Source: Azospirillum endophyticum (lineage in GTDB: Bacteria > Pseudomonadota > Alphaproteobacteria > Azospirillales > Azospirillaceae). From it: a stretch of 64,000 nucleotides of DNA. Where the stretch lies: contig NZ_JAENHM010000064.1 in assembly GCF_016595245.1 (NCBI RefSeq), positions 1-64,000 of the forward strand, read 5' to 3'. The position numbers and the translations under genes are program-made. The notes under the pieces were generated by a model. It had not been told where the DNA came from. It did no database searches and was given only the letters and a program-made list of their open reading frames with translations. Below, in pieces: positions 34,613-43,189 of this stretch. Each line of letters starts with the position of its first letter. Position 1 is the stretch's first letter.

Positions 34613-34626
34613 TTAACCGACGTTAA
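34613..34626 (+). promoter_or_regulatory. TTAAYC palindrome, copy i
   Basis: TTAACCGACGTTAA, part of a perfect CTTAAC-CGAC-GTTAAG palindrome, followed by GG. It is centred 118 bp before the chosen phaC start. Confidence 0.62.
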
Positions 34627-34737
34627 GGCCCGGCCTTTCGCAGGATGCTGGGATGGCCGGACGCGTCACCCGCCGGCACCGGCCGATCATGGCGGACCGC
34701 TCCGGGTGACATGGTCGCAAAGGCAAGGAGAAGAGCC

Positions 34738-36645
34738 ATGCCGATGGCCCAACTGAACGTCGAACGCCCCGTCGCCTCCGCCCTGCCCGAAGCCTTGCCG
34801 GCAACGGACGGTCCGGCGGCCTCTTCGGAAACCCGTCTCGGAACGACTATGCCGGGAACGGCGATACCCGGAACTGCAATGCGCAGCCCGGCCTACGGCT
34901 TCCCCTACCTGCCCTTCGGCGGCGATGTGGTCGATCGTCTGGTTCATGCCTGGCAGGGGCGCTTCACCCTGTCGATCTCACCGTCGGCCGTGACGCTGGC
35001 CTTCGCCGACTGGGCGATGCATCTGGGCAATGCTCCAGGCAAGCAGGCCGTCCTGGCCGACAAGGCTGTCCGCAAGCTGGTGCGGCTGATGGTCTATGCC
35101 GGCGCCGCGGCCGTGGACCGCGACACCCCGCCCTGCATCGACCCTTTGCCGGGAGACCGCCGTTTTGCCCATCCCGACTGGCGGCAGTTTCCCTACACGC
35201 TCTACGCCCAGTCCTTCCTGCTGGCGCAGCAATGGGTGCACAATGCGACCACCGGCATTCCCGGACTGTCGCAGGCCAATGCCCGCATCGTCCCGTTCGT
35301 CGCCCGGCAACTGCTGGACGTGGCGGCACCGTCCAACAACCCCTTCACCAATCCCGAGACCTTGCGCACGGTCTTCGCCACCGGCGGAATGAACTTCGCT
35401 TTCGGCATGGCGAACTGGACGGAAGATGTCCTGCGCCTGATGACCGGGCGCCGACCCAAGGGACTGGACGCGTTCCAGGTCGGCCGCGACGTGGCGGTGA
35501 CGCCGGGCAGCGTCGTTTTCCGCAATGAACTGATCGAGCTGATCCAGTACGCGCCGTCCACCGCTTCGGTTCACGCCGAGCCGGTGTTGATCGTGCCGGC
35601 CTGGATCATGAAATACTATATTCTCGATCTGTCGCCCGAGAACTCCCTGGTGCGATATCTGGTCGGGCGCGGCTTCACCGTCTTCGTCATCTCCTGGCGC
35701 AATCCGGGACCGGAGCTGCGCGACTGCGGCCTCGACGATTACCGGCGGCTGGGCGTGATGGCGGCGCTCGACGCCATCGACGCGATCTGCGAAACGGGAA
35801 AGACGCCGCCGCCGGTCCACGCCTGCGGTTATTGCCTGGGCGGCACGCTGCTGACGATCGCGGCGGCCGCGATGGCACGCGACGGCGACCCGCGGCTGAA
35901 GACGCTCACCCTGCTGGCCGCCCAGACCGACTTCACCGAGGCGGGCGAGTTGATGCTCTTCATCAATGAAAGCCAGGTGGCCTATCTGGAGGACATCATG
36001 TGGGAGGCGGGATACCTCGACACCGCCCAGATGGCCGGCGCCTTCCAGATGCTGCGCTCCAACGACCTGATCTGGTCGCAGGTCGTCCAGGAATATCTCC
36101 GCGGCCGGCGGCCGGAGGTGAACGACCTGATGGCCTGGAATGCCGATGGAACGCGGCTGCCCTACCGGATGCATTCGGAATACATGCACCAGCTTCTGCT
36201 GGGCAACGACCTCTCGGAAGGACGATACCGGGTGGACGGCCGCCCCGTGGTCCTGTCCGACATCCGGGCGCCCATCTTCGCCGTCGGGACGCGGCGCGAC
36301 CATGTGGCGCCCTGGCGGTCGGTCTACAAGATCAATTTGCAGAGCGACACGACCACCACATTCCTGCTGACCGACGGCGGCCACAATGCCGGCATCGTCG
36401 CCGGCCCCGACCGTCCGGACCGCCAGTACCGCATGAGCGAGCGCGGGCCGGACGACCGCTATGTCGACCCCGACCTGTGGCTGGAATCGACGCCGGCCGC
36501 CTCCGGATCATGGTGGCGTGCATGGGCCGACTGGCTGGACCGGCGATCCGACGCCGAGCCGATGGCGGCGCGACCCGTCGGGTCGGCGGAACATGGATTG
36601 GGGCCGCTCTGTCCGGCACCGGGACATTATGTTCTGGAACGGTGA
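34738..36645 (+). CDS. phaC: Poly(3-hydroxyalkanoate) synthase PhaC
   Basis: Granule-bound polymerase of 635 residues that links hydroxyacyl-CoA units into PHA/PHB. An N-terminal PhaC domain (about residues 75-245) is followed by the alpha/beta-hydrolase fold. The lipase-like box GYCLGG near residue 363 supplies the catalytic Cys; the Asp is in GTRRDHVAP and the His in TDGGHNAG. The start MPMAQLNVERP at 34738 has AAGGAG seven bases upstream; earlier in-frame ATGs at 34645 and 34711 lack this. phaA, phaB and phaZ are not adjacent, so this may be a second, stress-controlled synthase paired with the phasin-like gene at 23.6-24.0 kb. Confidence 0.92.
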   Translation: MPMAQLNVERPVASALPEALPATDGPAASSETRLGTTMPGTAIPGTAMRSPAYGFPYLPFGGDVVDRLVHAWQGRFTLSISPSAVTLAFADWAMHLGNAPGKQAVLADKAVRKLVRLMVYAGAAAVDRDTPPCIDPLPGDRRFAHPDWRQFPYTLYAQSFLLAQQWVHNATTGIPGLSQANARIVPFVARQLLDVAAPSNNPFTNPETLRTVFATGGMNFAFGMANWTEDVLRLMTGRRPKGLDAFQVGRDVAVTPGSVVFRNELIELIQYAPSTASVHAEPVLIVPAWIMKYYILDLSPENSLVRYLVGRGFTVFVISWRNPGPELRDCGLDDYRRLGVMAALDAIDAICETGKTPPPVHACGYCLGGTLLTIAAAAMARDGDPRLKTLTLLAAQTDFTEAGELMLFINESQVAYLEDIMWEAGYLDTAQMAGAFQMLRSNDLIWSQVVQEYLRGRRPEVNDLMAWNADGTRLPYRMHSEYMHQLLLGNDLSEGRYRVDGRPVVLSDIRAPIFAVGTRRDHVAPWRSVYKINLQSDTTTTFLLTDGGHNAGIVAGPDRPDRQYRMSERGPDDRYVDPDLWLESTPAASGSWWRAWADWLDRRSDAEPMAARPVGSAEHGLGPLCPAPGHYVLER

Positions 36646-36834
36646 GTGAACCGCGCCTTTGTCTCGGCGGGGAAATGTTGCCGATGGGCTCGACATGCGT
36701 ACCAAGGCGACCTTCGGCGCACGTGTATCCGGTGTTACCGCCCGACCATGCGGGCGCCACGGCTCCTCATTCCCGCCGTCGAATTTTGCAACAGCACGAG
36801 TGACAGCGCCGCCCGGCCATGACATCGCGGGTGG

Positions 36835-37215
36835 TCAAGTTTCGAGAACGGCAGTCGCCACGAACTCGATACGGACGCCTGGAGACAGGAGTTCCTTGAC
36901 CACCACGGTGACACGGCAGGGATAGGGCGGCTTGAAGAACTCCGTATAGATCGCGTTCATACCGGCTGCATCGGCTCGGTCGACCAGATAGATGGCCATG
37001 TACACCACGTTGGCCAAGGATCCGCCGGCGGCGCGCATCGCCTGATCCAGGTTGCGCAGCGCCTGCCGGGCCTGGGCCTCGATGTCGCCCTGCACGATGG
37101 CGCCGGTGAGCGGGTCCTTCGGGATGTGCGCGGAATAGACCGTGTTGCCGGCGCGCAGGGTGGCGGTCACCGGTCCCTTGGGTGGGACGATGCCGGTGTC
37201 GATGGGATCGAACAT
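36835..37215 (-). CDS. RidA/YjgF family enamine-imine deaminase
   Basis: Trimeric cytoplasmic protein of 126 residues of the RidA superfamily, whose members hydrolyse reactive enamines/imines or act as specialised deaminases in catabolic pathways. The family closing segment has the substrate-binding Arg in YPCRVTVVVKEL and VRIEFVATAV at the end. QARQALRNLDQAMRAAG is the usual central helix. It is the last gene of a leftward catabolic operon, 26 bp after the aldehyde dehydrogenase. Confidence 0.9.
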   Translation of the reverse strand: MFDPIDTGIVPPKGPVTATLRAGNTVYSAHIPKDPLTGAIVQGDIEAQARQALRNLDQAMRAAGGSLANVVYMAIYLVDRADAAGMNAIYTEFFKPPYPCRVTVVVKELLSPGVRIEFVATAVLET

Positions 37216-37241
37216 TGGGAAACCTCGTGGGTGCCCGCCGG

Positions 37242-38714
37242 TCAGGGCATGTCATGCCGGTGGGTGATGAATTTCGTGGTCAGGTAGCCGTCGAAGGTCT
37301 CCTGCCCCCCCTCGCTTCCGTAGCCGCTGTCGTTCACCCCGCCGAACGGGGTCTCGGCGAGCGCCAACCCGAAATGATTGACCGACACCATGCCGGCCGA
37401 AAGCCCGTGCGCGACGGTGTGGGCCGTGCCTGCGGACCGGGTGAACAGGTAGGCGGCCAGCCCGAACGGCAGGCTGTTGGCCCGACGCAGCACATCCGCC
37501 GCGTCGTCGAAGGGCGTGACGATGCCGAGAGGGCCGAACGGCTCCTCCCGCATGGCGCGGATGTCGTCCGGCGCATCGTGGATGACGGTCGGCGCGTAGA
37601 AGAAGCCCGGTCCGTCCAGCCGCCGCCCGCCGGTGGCGATGGCGGCGCCGCGCGAGCGGGCGTCCTCCACCAGCGCGTCCATGGCATCCTGCCGCCGGGC
37701 GTGGCAGAGCGGCCCCATCGTGACGTCCGCACCGAGCCCGTCGCCGACCCGCGCAGTGGCGAGCGCCGCGACGAAGCGGTCGAGGAAGCGGTCGTGGACG
37801 CGCCTCTGCACGTAGAAGCGCGTGGGCGAGACACAGACCTGCCCCGCATTGCGCAGCTTCTGCGCGGCCAGCGCCTGGGCCGCGGCCTCCACATCGGCGT
37901 CGTCGAACACGATGGCCGGGGCATGTCCGCCCAACTCCATGGTCGTGCGCTTCATGTGCTGTCCGGCCAACGCGGCCAGTTGCTTGCCGACCGGGACGGA
38001 ACCGGTGAAGGATACCTTCCTCACCGCCGGGGACTCGATCAGCATGCGGGAGACCACCGCCGGCTCGCCCCAGACCAAGTTCAGACAGCCGGGCGGCAGG
38101 CCCGCTTCCATGAAAAGGCGACCGATGGCGACGATGGCCGAGGGCGTGTCCTCCGGTCCCTTCAGGATGATGGTGCAGCCGGCGCCCAACGCCGCGCAGA
38201 CCTTGCGCACCGCCTGGCTGAAGGGGAAGTTCCACGGCGTGAAGGCGGCGCAGACGCCGACCGGCTCGCGCAGGACCGACTGGGCGACGCGCGGATCGCG
38301 GGGCGGGATGATCCGTCCATAGATGCGCCGGCATTCCTCGGCATGCCAGTCGGCGTGCTCGGCCGAGAAGCGGACCTCGCCCAGCGCCTCGGCCAGCGGC
38401 TTGCCCTGGTCCAGGGTGATGCCGCGGGCGATGTCCTCGGCATTGGCCCGCACCAGTTCGGCGAAGCGGCGCAGGACCGCGGACCGGACCAGGGGCGAAG
38501 TGCTGCGCCAGGAGAGGAACGCCCGCTCCGCCGATACGACGGCGCGGCCGAGATCCGCGGCATCGGCGTGCGGAAGCTTCCCCAGCATGCCCCCTGTCGC
38601 CGGGTTGATGATGTCCTGCGTCGCCCGGCCGTCCGCACCCAGCCATTCGCCGTCGATCAGCAGGCCGACCGACGGGTAGGCGGCCGTGTCCGCGCTCCTC
38701 CGTTCGTGCTGCAT
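37242..38714 (-). CDS. NAD(P)-dependent aldehyde dehydrogenase, SSADH-like
   Basis: Cytoplasmic aldehyde dehydrogenase of 490 residues, closest in length and motifs to succinate-semialdehyde dehydrogenase (GabD) types. The catalytic Cys lies in [14 protein letters not shown] and the general-base Glu in [28 protein letters not shown] and [12 protein letters not shown] form the cofactor site. The ATG at 38714 follows an AGAGGAG-like ribosome site. Together with the dipeptidase-like and RidA genes it suggests oxidation of a semialdehyde derived from an amine or amino acid. The substrate is not defined. Confidence 0.9.
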   Translation of the reverse strand: MQHERRSADTAAYPSVGLLIDGEWLGADGRATQDIINPATGGMLGKLPHADAADLGRAVVSAERAFLSWRSTSPLVRSAVLRRFAELVRANAEDIARGITLDQGKPLAEALGEVRFSAEHADWHAEECRRIYGRIIPPRDPRVAQSVLREPVGVCAAFTPWNFPFSQAVRKVCAALGAGCTIILKGPEDTPSAIVAIGRLFMEAGLPPGCLNLVWGEPAVVSRMLIESPAVRKVSFTGSVPVGKQLAALAGQHMKRTTMELGGHAPAIVFDDADVEAAAQALAAQKLRNAGQVCVSPTRFYVQRRVHDRFLDRFVAALATARVGDGLGADVTMGPLCHARRQDAMDALVEDARSRGAAIATGGRRLDGPGFFYAPTVIHDAPDDIRAMREEPFGPLGIVTPFDDAADVLRRANSLPFGLAAYLFTRSAGTAHTVAHGLSAGMVSVNHFGLALAETPFGGVNDSGYGSEGGQETFDGYLTTKFITHRHDMP

Positions 38715-38752
38715 GGGGCACTCTCCTCTTGGTCTTGGCGGAAACCCTGCGG

Positions 38753-39718
38753 TCAGCCCATCACGGCCTGATAGAGGCGCAGCCAGTTGCCGCCCAGGAT
38801 CTTCTCGGCTTCCTCGGCACCGAATCCGACACGGCCAAGTCCGTCGCGAACCGAGGAGAGCTGGCCGGCCCGGACGATCCAGTCGGGCTTCGGCACCTTG
38901 CCCGGACGCGCGGCGGAACCGGCGCCATACTGCACCGATCGCGTCCAGCGCCCCTTGCGCATCCAGTTGATGTCCACCTGCGTGGTATTGTGGCTGTAGT
39001 CGGTGCCGATGCCGACATGGTCGATGCCGGCCAGGTCGACGGTGCGGGCCACCATCTCGCACCAGCCCTCGACCGTCGCGCAGGCCGCTTCGGGGGTGAT
39101 GTTGCGGTAGGCGACGCAACCGATGACACCGCCGTTGCGGCTCAACGCCTTCAGCACGCCATCGCTCTTGTTGCGCTTGTGCGGGAACAGCGAGGCGGCG
39201 TTGGCGTGGGTGATGGCGACCGGCTTCTCAGACCATTCGATGGCGTCCAGCGTCGTCTTGTCGCCGACGTGGGAGAGGTCGACCACCATGCCGACGCGGT
39301 TCATCTCGCGAACCACCTCGCGGCCGAAGCGGCTGAGGCCGCTGTCCTTTTCCTCGTAGCAGCTTCCCCCCAGCTCGTTCTGGTTGTTGTAGGTGAGCTG
39401 CACGACGCGGACGCCGAGGTCGGCGAACAGCTCGACATAAGCGATGCGGTTCTGGAACAGGTTGCTGTTCTGGTAGCCGAGCAGGACGGCGACCCGTCCG
39501 GTCTCCTCCGCGCGGCGGATGTCGGCGGCGGTGCGGGCGATCAGGAACAGGTCGCCCATCTCCCGCTCCATGTCGCGCCACCGTCCGACGGCGTCGAGCG
39601 ATTCCAGGGTGTCCTCCCAGAAGCCCAGCGTCGGGGTGACGCAGGTATAGCCGCTGGCCTTCAGTTCTTCGAAAACGGCGCGGTCGAAGTGACCGCACTG
39701 GAGTGCGTCGATCAGCAT
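38753..39718 (-). CDS. Variant M19 membrane-dipeptidase family protein
   Basis: Protein of 321 residues of the peptidase M19 (renal dipeptidase-like) fold. Metal-ligand regions of the second site are visible: [16 protein letters not shown] and [17 protein letters not shown], with [11 protein letters not shown] near the C-terminus. The N-terminus reads [13 protein letters not shown], where classical members have an HxD metal pair, and the usual bridging Glu position reads LLGYQNSN. This looks like a distinct M19 subfamily with altered first metal site, so dipeptidase activity should not be assumed. No signal peptide. It follows the unknown genes of the IclR operon. Confidence 0.82.
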   Translation of the reverse strand: MLIDALQCGHFDRAVFEELKASGYTCVTPTLGFWEDTLESLDAVGRWRDMEREMGDLFLIARTAADIRRAEETGRVAVLLGYQNSNLFQNRIAYVELFADLGVRVVQLTYNNQNELGGSCYEEKDSGLSRFGREVVREMNRVGMVVDLSHVGDKTTLDAIEWSEKPVAITHANAASLFPHKRNKSDGVLKALSRNGGVIGCVAYRNITPEAACATVEGWCEMVARTVDLAGIDHVGIGTDYSHNTTQVDINWMRKGRWTRSVQYGAGSAARPGKVPKPDWIVRAGQLSSVRDGLGRVGFGAEEAEKILGGNWLRLYQAVMG

Positions 39719-39761
39719 GGATGCATGTCCGTCGGAAAGGGGGGAGCCGGTCGGGCGCGGC

Positions 39762-40502
39762 TCAAGCCGCGGAGGCGTCGTCGTGCAGGAGCGAAAGGTC
39801 GGTATCGTCCTCGTCCTGGCGGCCGACGACCCGCCCGTCGGCGGTGACCATGATCGCACCGGCATGTCGGCGGGAGGTGTAGCTGTCCGGTGCCAGCGCC
39901 TCGTTGGCGAGATGGAACAGCCGCCACCACAGCGCCGTCTCCACCGGGATGCCGTGGCGGCGGATGGTGTCGAGCACCGTCGGGCTGCCGTCGGCCCGGG
40001 GCCGCACGGACAGGCGGACGGCGGTGCCGCCATCCTGCTCCACGACGGTCACGGTCGCGGACAGGCCGTTGGCTTCCGCCAGTGCCCCAGCGATGCGGAG
40101 TTCGTCCGCCTCGATGAGATTCCGCGCGACGAGGACCCCGGGCAGCCCGCGGCGATGCCGCTCGACGCACAGGTCGACGAGGGCCGGCGCGACGATCCAG
40201 GCATGCTGCCCGGCGCACTCCGCCACCGGCTCCTCCAGCGCCGGCATGTCGGCGCTTTCGAGGAGGCGCAGACCGATCGGCTTGGCCGTCCGCAGCAGGT
40301 CCAGATGGCGCAGCAGCTCCGGGAAGCCGCCGAGGCCGAGGGCGGCGGAATAGAGGGCGCAGTCGCGCAGGCTGGGGACCAGCCCCGGCTCCACGCGGGT
40401 CACCTGCATCAGCCGCTCCAGCACCAGACGGCTTTCGCGCAGGCTCACCTGCATCGACGAGCCGCTGCCGGCGGTCGCATCATTGGCCGTCGGTATGGTC
40501 AT
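39762..40502 (-). CDS. Unrecognised 246-residue protein of the IclR operon
   Basis: No family recognised. The protein is soluble, leucine-rich and predicted alpha/beta. Notable segments are PSLRDCALYSAALGLGGFPELLRHLD near residue 43 and the C-terminal SRRHAGAIMVTADGRVVGRQDEDD. The last gives the impression of a strand-turn ligand-binding end. There is no signal peptide or metal motif. The ATG at 40502 overlaps the stop of the upstream 581-residue gene by four bases, so the two are translationally coupled and probably work together. Confidence 0.75.
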   Translation of the reverse strand: MTIPTANDATAGSGSSMQVSLRESRLVLERLMQVTRVEPGLVPSLRDCALYSAALGLGGFPELLRHLDLLRTAKPIGLRLLESADMPALEEPVAECAGQHAWIVAPALVDLCVERHRRGLPGVLVARNLIEADELRIAGALAEANGLSATVTVVEQDGGTAVRLSVRPRADGSPTVLDTIRRHGIPVETALWWRLFHLANEALAPDSYTSRRHAGAIMVTADGRVVGRQDEDDTDLSLLHDDASAA

Positions 40503-42244
40503 GACAAGGGCTCCGCAGGATAGAACCAGGTGTCGTCCGCGCCGGCGGCCAGCTCGGCCGGGGTCGGCGCGCCGTGGAACAGCACGCCGCGCAGGTTGCG
40601 GTTCAGGAAATCGCGCGTCTTGTCGATGCCGTGGATGCCGACGTTCAGCAGGCGCGTGATATGGGCGGGAACGAAGCCCTCGCTCATGATGTCGGCATGC
40701 GGCGAGTGATAGGAGAGCCCGGCCAGCGCCTGCACCCGCGTGACGATGGCGCGGTGGTGCGGGTGGGCCAGCAGGAAGCGCGCGACGCTCTGCTTCGGGT
40801 CCTGCGCCGCCAGATCGCCGTCGAGCCGGACGATCAGGCGCGGCAGGTCGAGGCCGAGATTGACGGCCTCGCCCACCTCGTCGCGCGGGCCGCGGCGCGG
40901 TTCCTCCGCCGTCACCGACTTGTACCAGACGTAGCGAAGCGCGGTGTCGGACTCCAGGTCGAGTCCGAAGGCCCAGGCATACTGGCCGTGGATGATCTCC
41001 CGCAGGCGGCCGACCGGCATTTCCGGCCGTGCCGTCAGTTCCTCGTCGATCACCAGCGTTTCGACCAGCGCGTCGGCCGCCTCCGGCACCAGTTCGATCA
41101 GCAGGGAATGAAGCGTCTCCATCGCGTCCGGATGGATGCGCCCGTCCAGCGAGGCGCAGAGGTCGGCGAGCGGATGCTCGGCCGCCGCCTCGCCCTGGCG
41201 CAGGCGGTCGAGCAGGCGCTCGACCTGCCCGCGGACGACGGCGAGGTCGGCGGCCACCACGTCGCTGGGGGTGATCGCCTCGTAGACGACGCGGTCCTGG
41301 CGACGGAACAGGATGGCCTTGTCCAGCAGCCGCAGCAGGGTCGCGACCTCCGCGGCGTCGGGGCCGGTGACCAGGCACTTCGCCCGCGCGATGGCCTCTT
41401 CCCGGCTCCACAGCCAGCGGTCGATCAGGCGCGGGTGGTTGTTGACGAACAGCATCAGCCCGAGCGCCGAGCCGTTGCCGACGCCGAGATACCGCGCCAG
41501 CTCGGGCGCCAGCGTCACCGCCTGCGGCGATGCCAGACGTGCCAGATGGTGCAGCAGGTCCTGGGCGAAGACCCGCATCATGTAGGCGCACAGCATCTGG
41601 GCGGAGAGCGACCAGCGCAGCGGATGGTCCTTCTCGAAGGCGAGGAAGCTCTTGGTCCCGAAGGTGCCGTTGCCATCCAGCCCGGTGTTGCGCATCAGGT
41701 AGCAGATCTGGCCCAGCTGGGCGACGTCCGGCTGCCGCCCGGCGGCCAGCGACTGCAGGGCATGGTCGAACAGCCGCTGGCTGCGGTTGGAGCGGCACCA
41801 GATCAGCGTGCCGGGCGTCGCCCGGCCCTCGTAGAGCTTCGGCAACTCGACGCGGGTCCGTTCCACGTCGGCCGGGCTGATGTCGCCCTCCACCAGGGCG
41901 CCCATCATGTCCCAGGACCGGCCGATGATGCGGCCGGAACGGCCCTGGCTCGACGGCTCGAAGGAGAAGACCGGGAAGGAGAAACGCCAGCCGCCGATGT
42001 CGATGCGGTAGCCGGCGGTGCCGCGCCCGCGCTCGTCGATGTCGAAACCGGTGCGGGTGATGGTCCAGCGGTTCCGGATCGCCCGGCTCATCAGCGCGCG
42101 CGAGGCGCTGACCCGGGAGGGCTGGATGGAGGCGAGGCGTTCGGGGATCATCAGTTCCGCCGGGCTCCGCATCAGCCGAAACAGGCTGTGCGGGTCCGGA
42201 CCCGGTGCTGTGCCCCCCGCCGGTGAGGACAGGGCAAGGCTCAT
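40499..42244 (-). CDS. Unrecognised 581-residue protein of the IclR operon
   Basis: No family recognised. Large soluble protein without signal peptide or membrane helices and with clear coding bias. Visible features are GWRFSFPVFSFEPSSQG near residue 84, LICYLMRNTGLDGNG-like text near 183 (actual CYLMRNTGLDGNGTFG), an arginine-rich LRLLDKAILFRRQDR near 330, and SYHSPHADIMSEGFVPAHI near 517. It overlaps the IclR gene stop and the next gene start by four bases each, so the three are one translational unit. The context (RidA, aldehyde dehydrogenase, ABC transporter) suggests an enzyme acting on an imported small molecule. Confidence 0.75.
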   Translation of the reverse strand: MSLALSSPAGGTAPGPDPHSLFRLMRSPAELMIPERLASIQPSRVSASRALMSRAIRNRWTITRTGFDIDERGRGTAGYRIDIGGWRFSFPVFSFEPSSQGRSGRIIGRSWDMMGALVEGDISPADVERTRVELPKLYEGRATPGTLIWCRSNRSQRLFDHALQSLAAGRQPDVAQLGQICYLMRNTGLDGNGTFGTKSFLAFEKDHPLRWSLSAQMLCAYMMRVFAQDLLHHLARLASPQAVTLAPELARYLGVGNGSALGLMLFVNNHPRLIDRWLWSREEAIARAKCLVTGPDAAEVATLLRLLDKAILFRRQDRVVYEAITPSDVVAADLAVVRGQVERLLDRLRQGEAAAEHPLADLCASLDGRIHPDAMETLHSLLIELVPEAADALVETLVIDEELTARPEMPVGRLREIIHGQYAWAFGLDLESDTALRYVWYKSVTAEEPRRGPRDEVGEAVNLGLDLPRLIVRLDGDLAAQDPKQSVARFLLAHPHHRAIVTRVQALAGLSYHSPHADIMSEGFVPAHITRLLNVGIHGIDKTRDFLNRNLRGVLFHGAPTPAELAAGADDTWFYPAEPLS

Positions 42245-42963
42245 TCTCTGGCTCCGCGTAGGCGAGCGTTGACCCGGGCCGCTGCCGCGACCACGACACT
42301 CGCGCAGGTTTGTGTGTTGAAGCCGGCCGTCGGTCCCGAAAGCGACAGGGCGGCGATGCAGTCGCCATGGCTGTCGACCACCGGGGCGGCCACGGCGGAA
42401 ACGGTTCGGGGGCCGGTGATGCCGGAAACCGCATAGCCGTCGGCCCGGATGCGCTCGACCAGCTCCTCTTCCGGCAGCACGACGCCGGCCTCGGCCAGTC
42501 GTGCCAGGGCATCCGGACGCGCGAAGGCGCTGAGGGCTCGGCCCAACGCGGTGCGCGCCAGATCGAGGCGGGTGCCGACCCGCAGGTCGGCCCGCAGGAT
42601 GCCCTTGGCTTCGACGCGACGCATGATGACGGCCTCATGCCCGTCGAGCACGGCCATGGAGGCGGTTTCTCCGCTTTCGGCGACCATGTCGTGCAGGATG
42701 TCGGCCAGCCGGGCACCCAGGTTCGCCTGTTCCATGGCCATGGCCGCGTGGGCGACGATGCGCAGGGCAAGGCGGTAGCGCCCATCCTCCGTCTGCTCGA
42801 CCCATCCGGCTTCGACCAGGGTCTGCAGGCGCTGGTGCGTCGCCGCCCGGGCCTCCTCGACCGCCCGGGCCACGTCCGCCAGGCGCACGGGCTCCGGCGC
42901 CGCCGCGACGATGTCGAGGACGGCAAATGTCTTCAGCACGGAGGAAAGCGGACGAACACTCAC
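42241..42963 (-). CDS. IclR family transcription regulator
   Basis: DNA-binding regulator of 240 residues. The N-terminal winged helix (about 1-70, with VRLADVARAVEEARAATHQR as the helix-turn-helix) is followed by an IclR effector domain. That domain ends near VVDSHGDCIAALSLSGPTAG and NTQTCASVVVAAAARVN, the usual closing helix. It begins its own operon and probably senses an intermediate of the pathway encoded by the following genes. AT-rich palindromes upstream are candidate operators. Confidence 0.93.
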   Translation of the reverse strand: MSVRPLSSVLKTFAVLDIVAAAPEPVRLADVARAVEEARAATHQRLQTLVEAGWVEQTEDGRYRLALRIVAHAAMAMEQANLGARLADILHDMVAESGETASMAVLDGHEAVIMRRVEAKGILRADLRVGTRLDLARTALGRALSAFARPDALARLAEAGVVLPEEELVERIRADGYAVSGITGPRTVSAVAAPVVDSHGDCIAALSLSGPTAGFNTQTCASVVVAAAARVNARLRGARE

Positions 42964-43189
42964 GGACGGCTCCTAAGCTGCTCTGCAGCGTTTCTGTCTT
43001 CTATTGGGAGACGCGGTATTCTATAAAAATCATAGCGCGACGAGAGAAGACGTCAATATTGTTTTTGTTATTGAAGAGTTGTTCAAATATTTACTTTGAA
43101 AAATTGAGAACACATGCCGACGACGCAATATTCACATATCGATCCAATACGCGTATTCCATTGATTTCCGGAGGACCAGCGCCTGATCT
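42964..43189. promoter_or_regulatory. AT-rich control region upstream of the IclR operon
   Basis: The 226-bp gap is strikingly AT-rich. It contains GTATTCTATA at 43016-43025 and a palindrome AATACGCGTATT at 43146-43157. The GTATTCTA word is shared with the palindrome upstream of the transporter operon (48959-48977), which suggests common control by the IclR protein. Confidence 0.55.

Noticed and set aside
39762-42926. Continuous 1054-codon frame across three genes
   Set aside because: Only its 3' 246 codons have protein character; upstream it runs out of phase through the 581-residue gene and the IclR gene.
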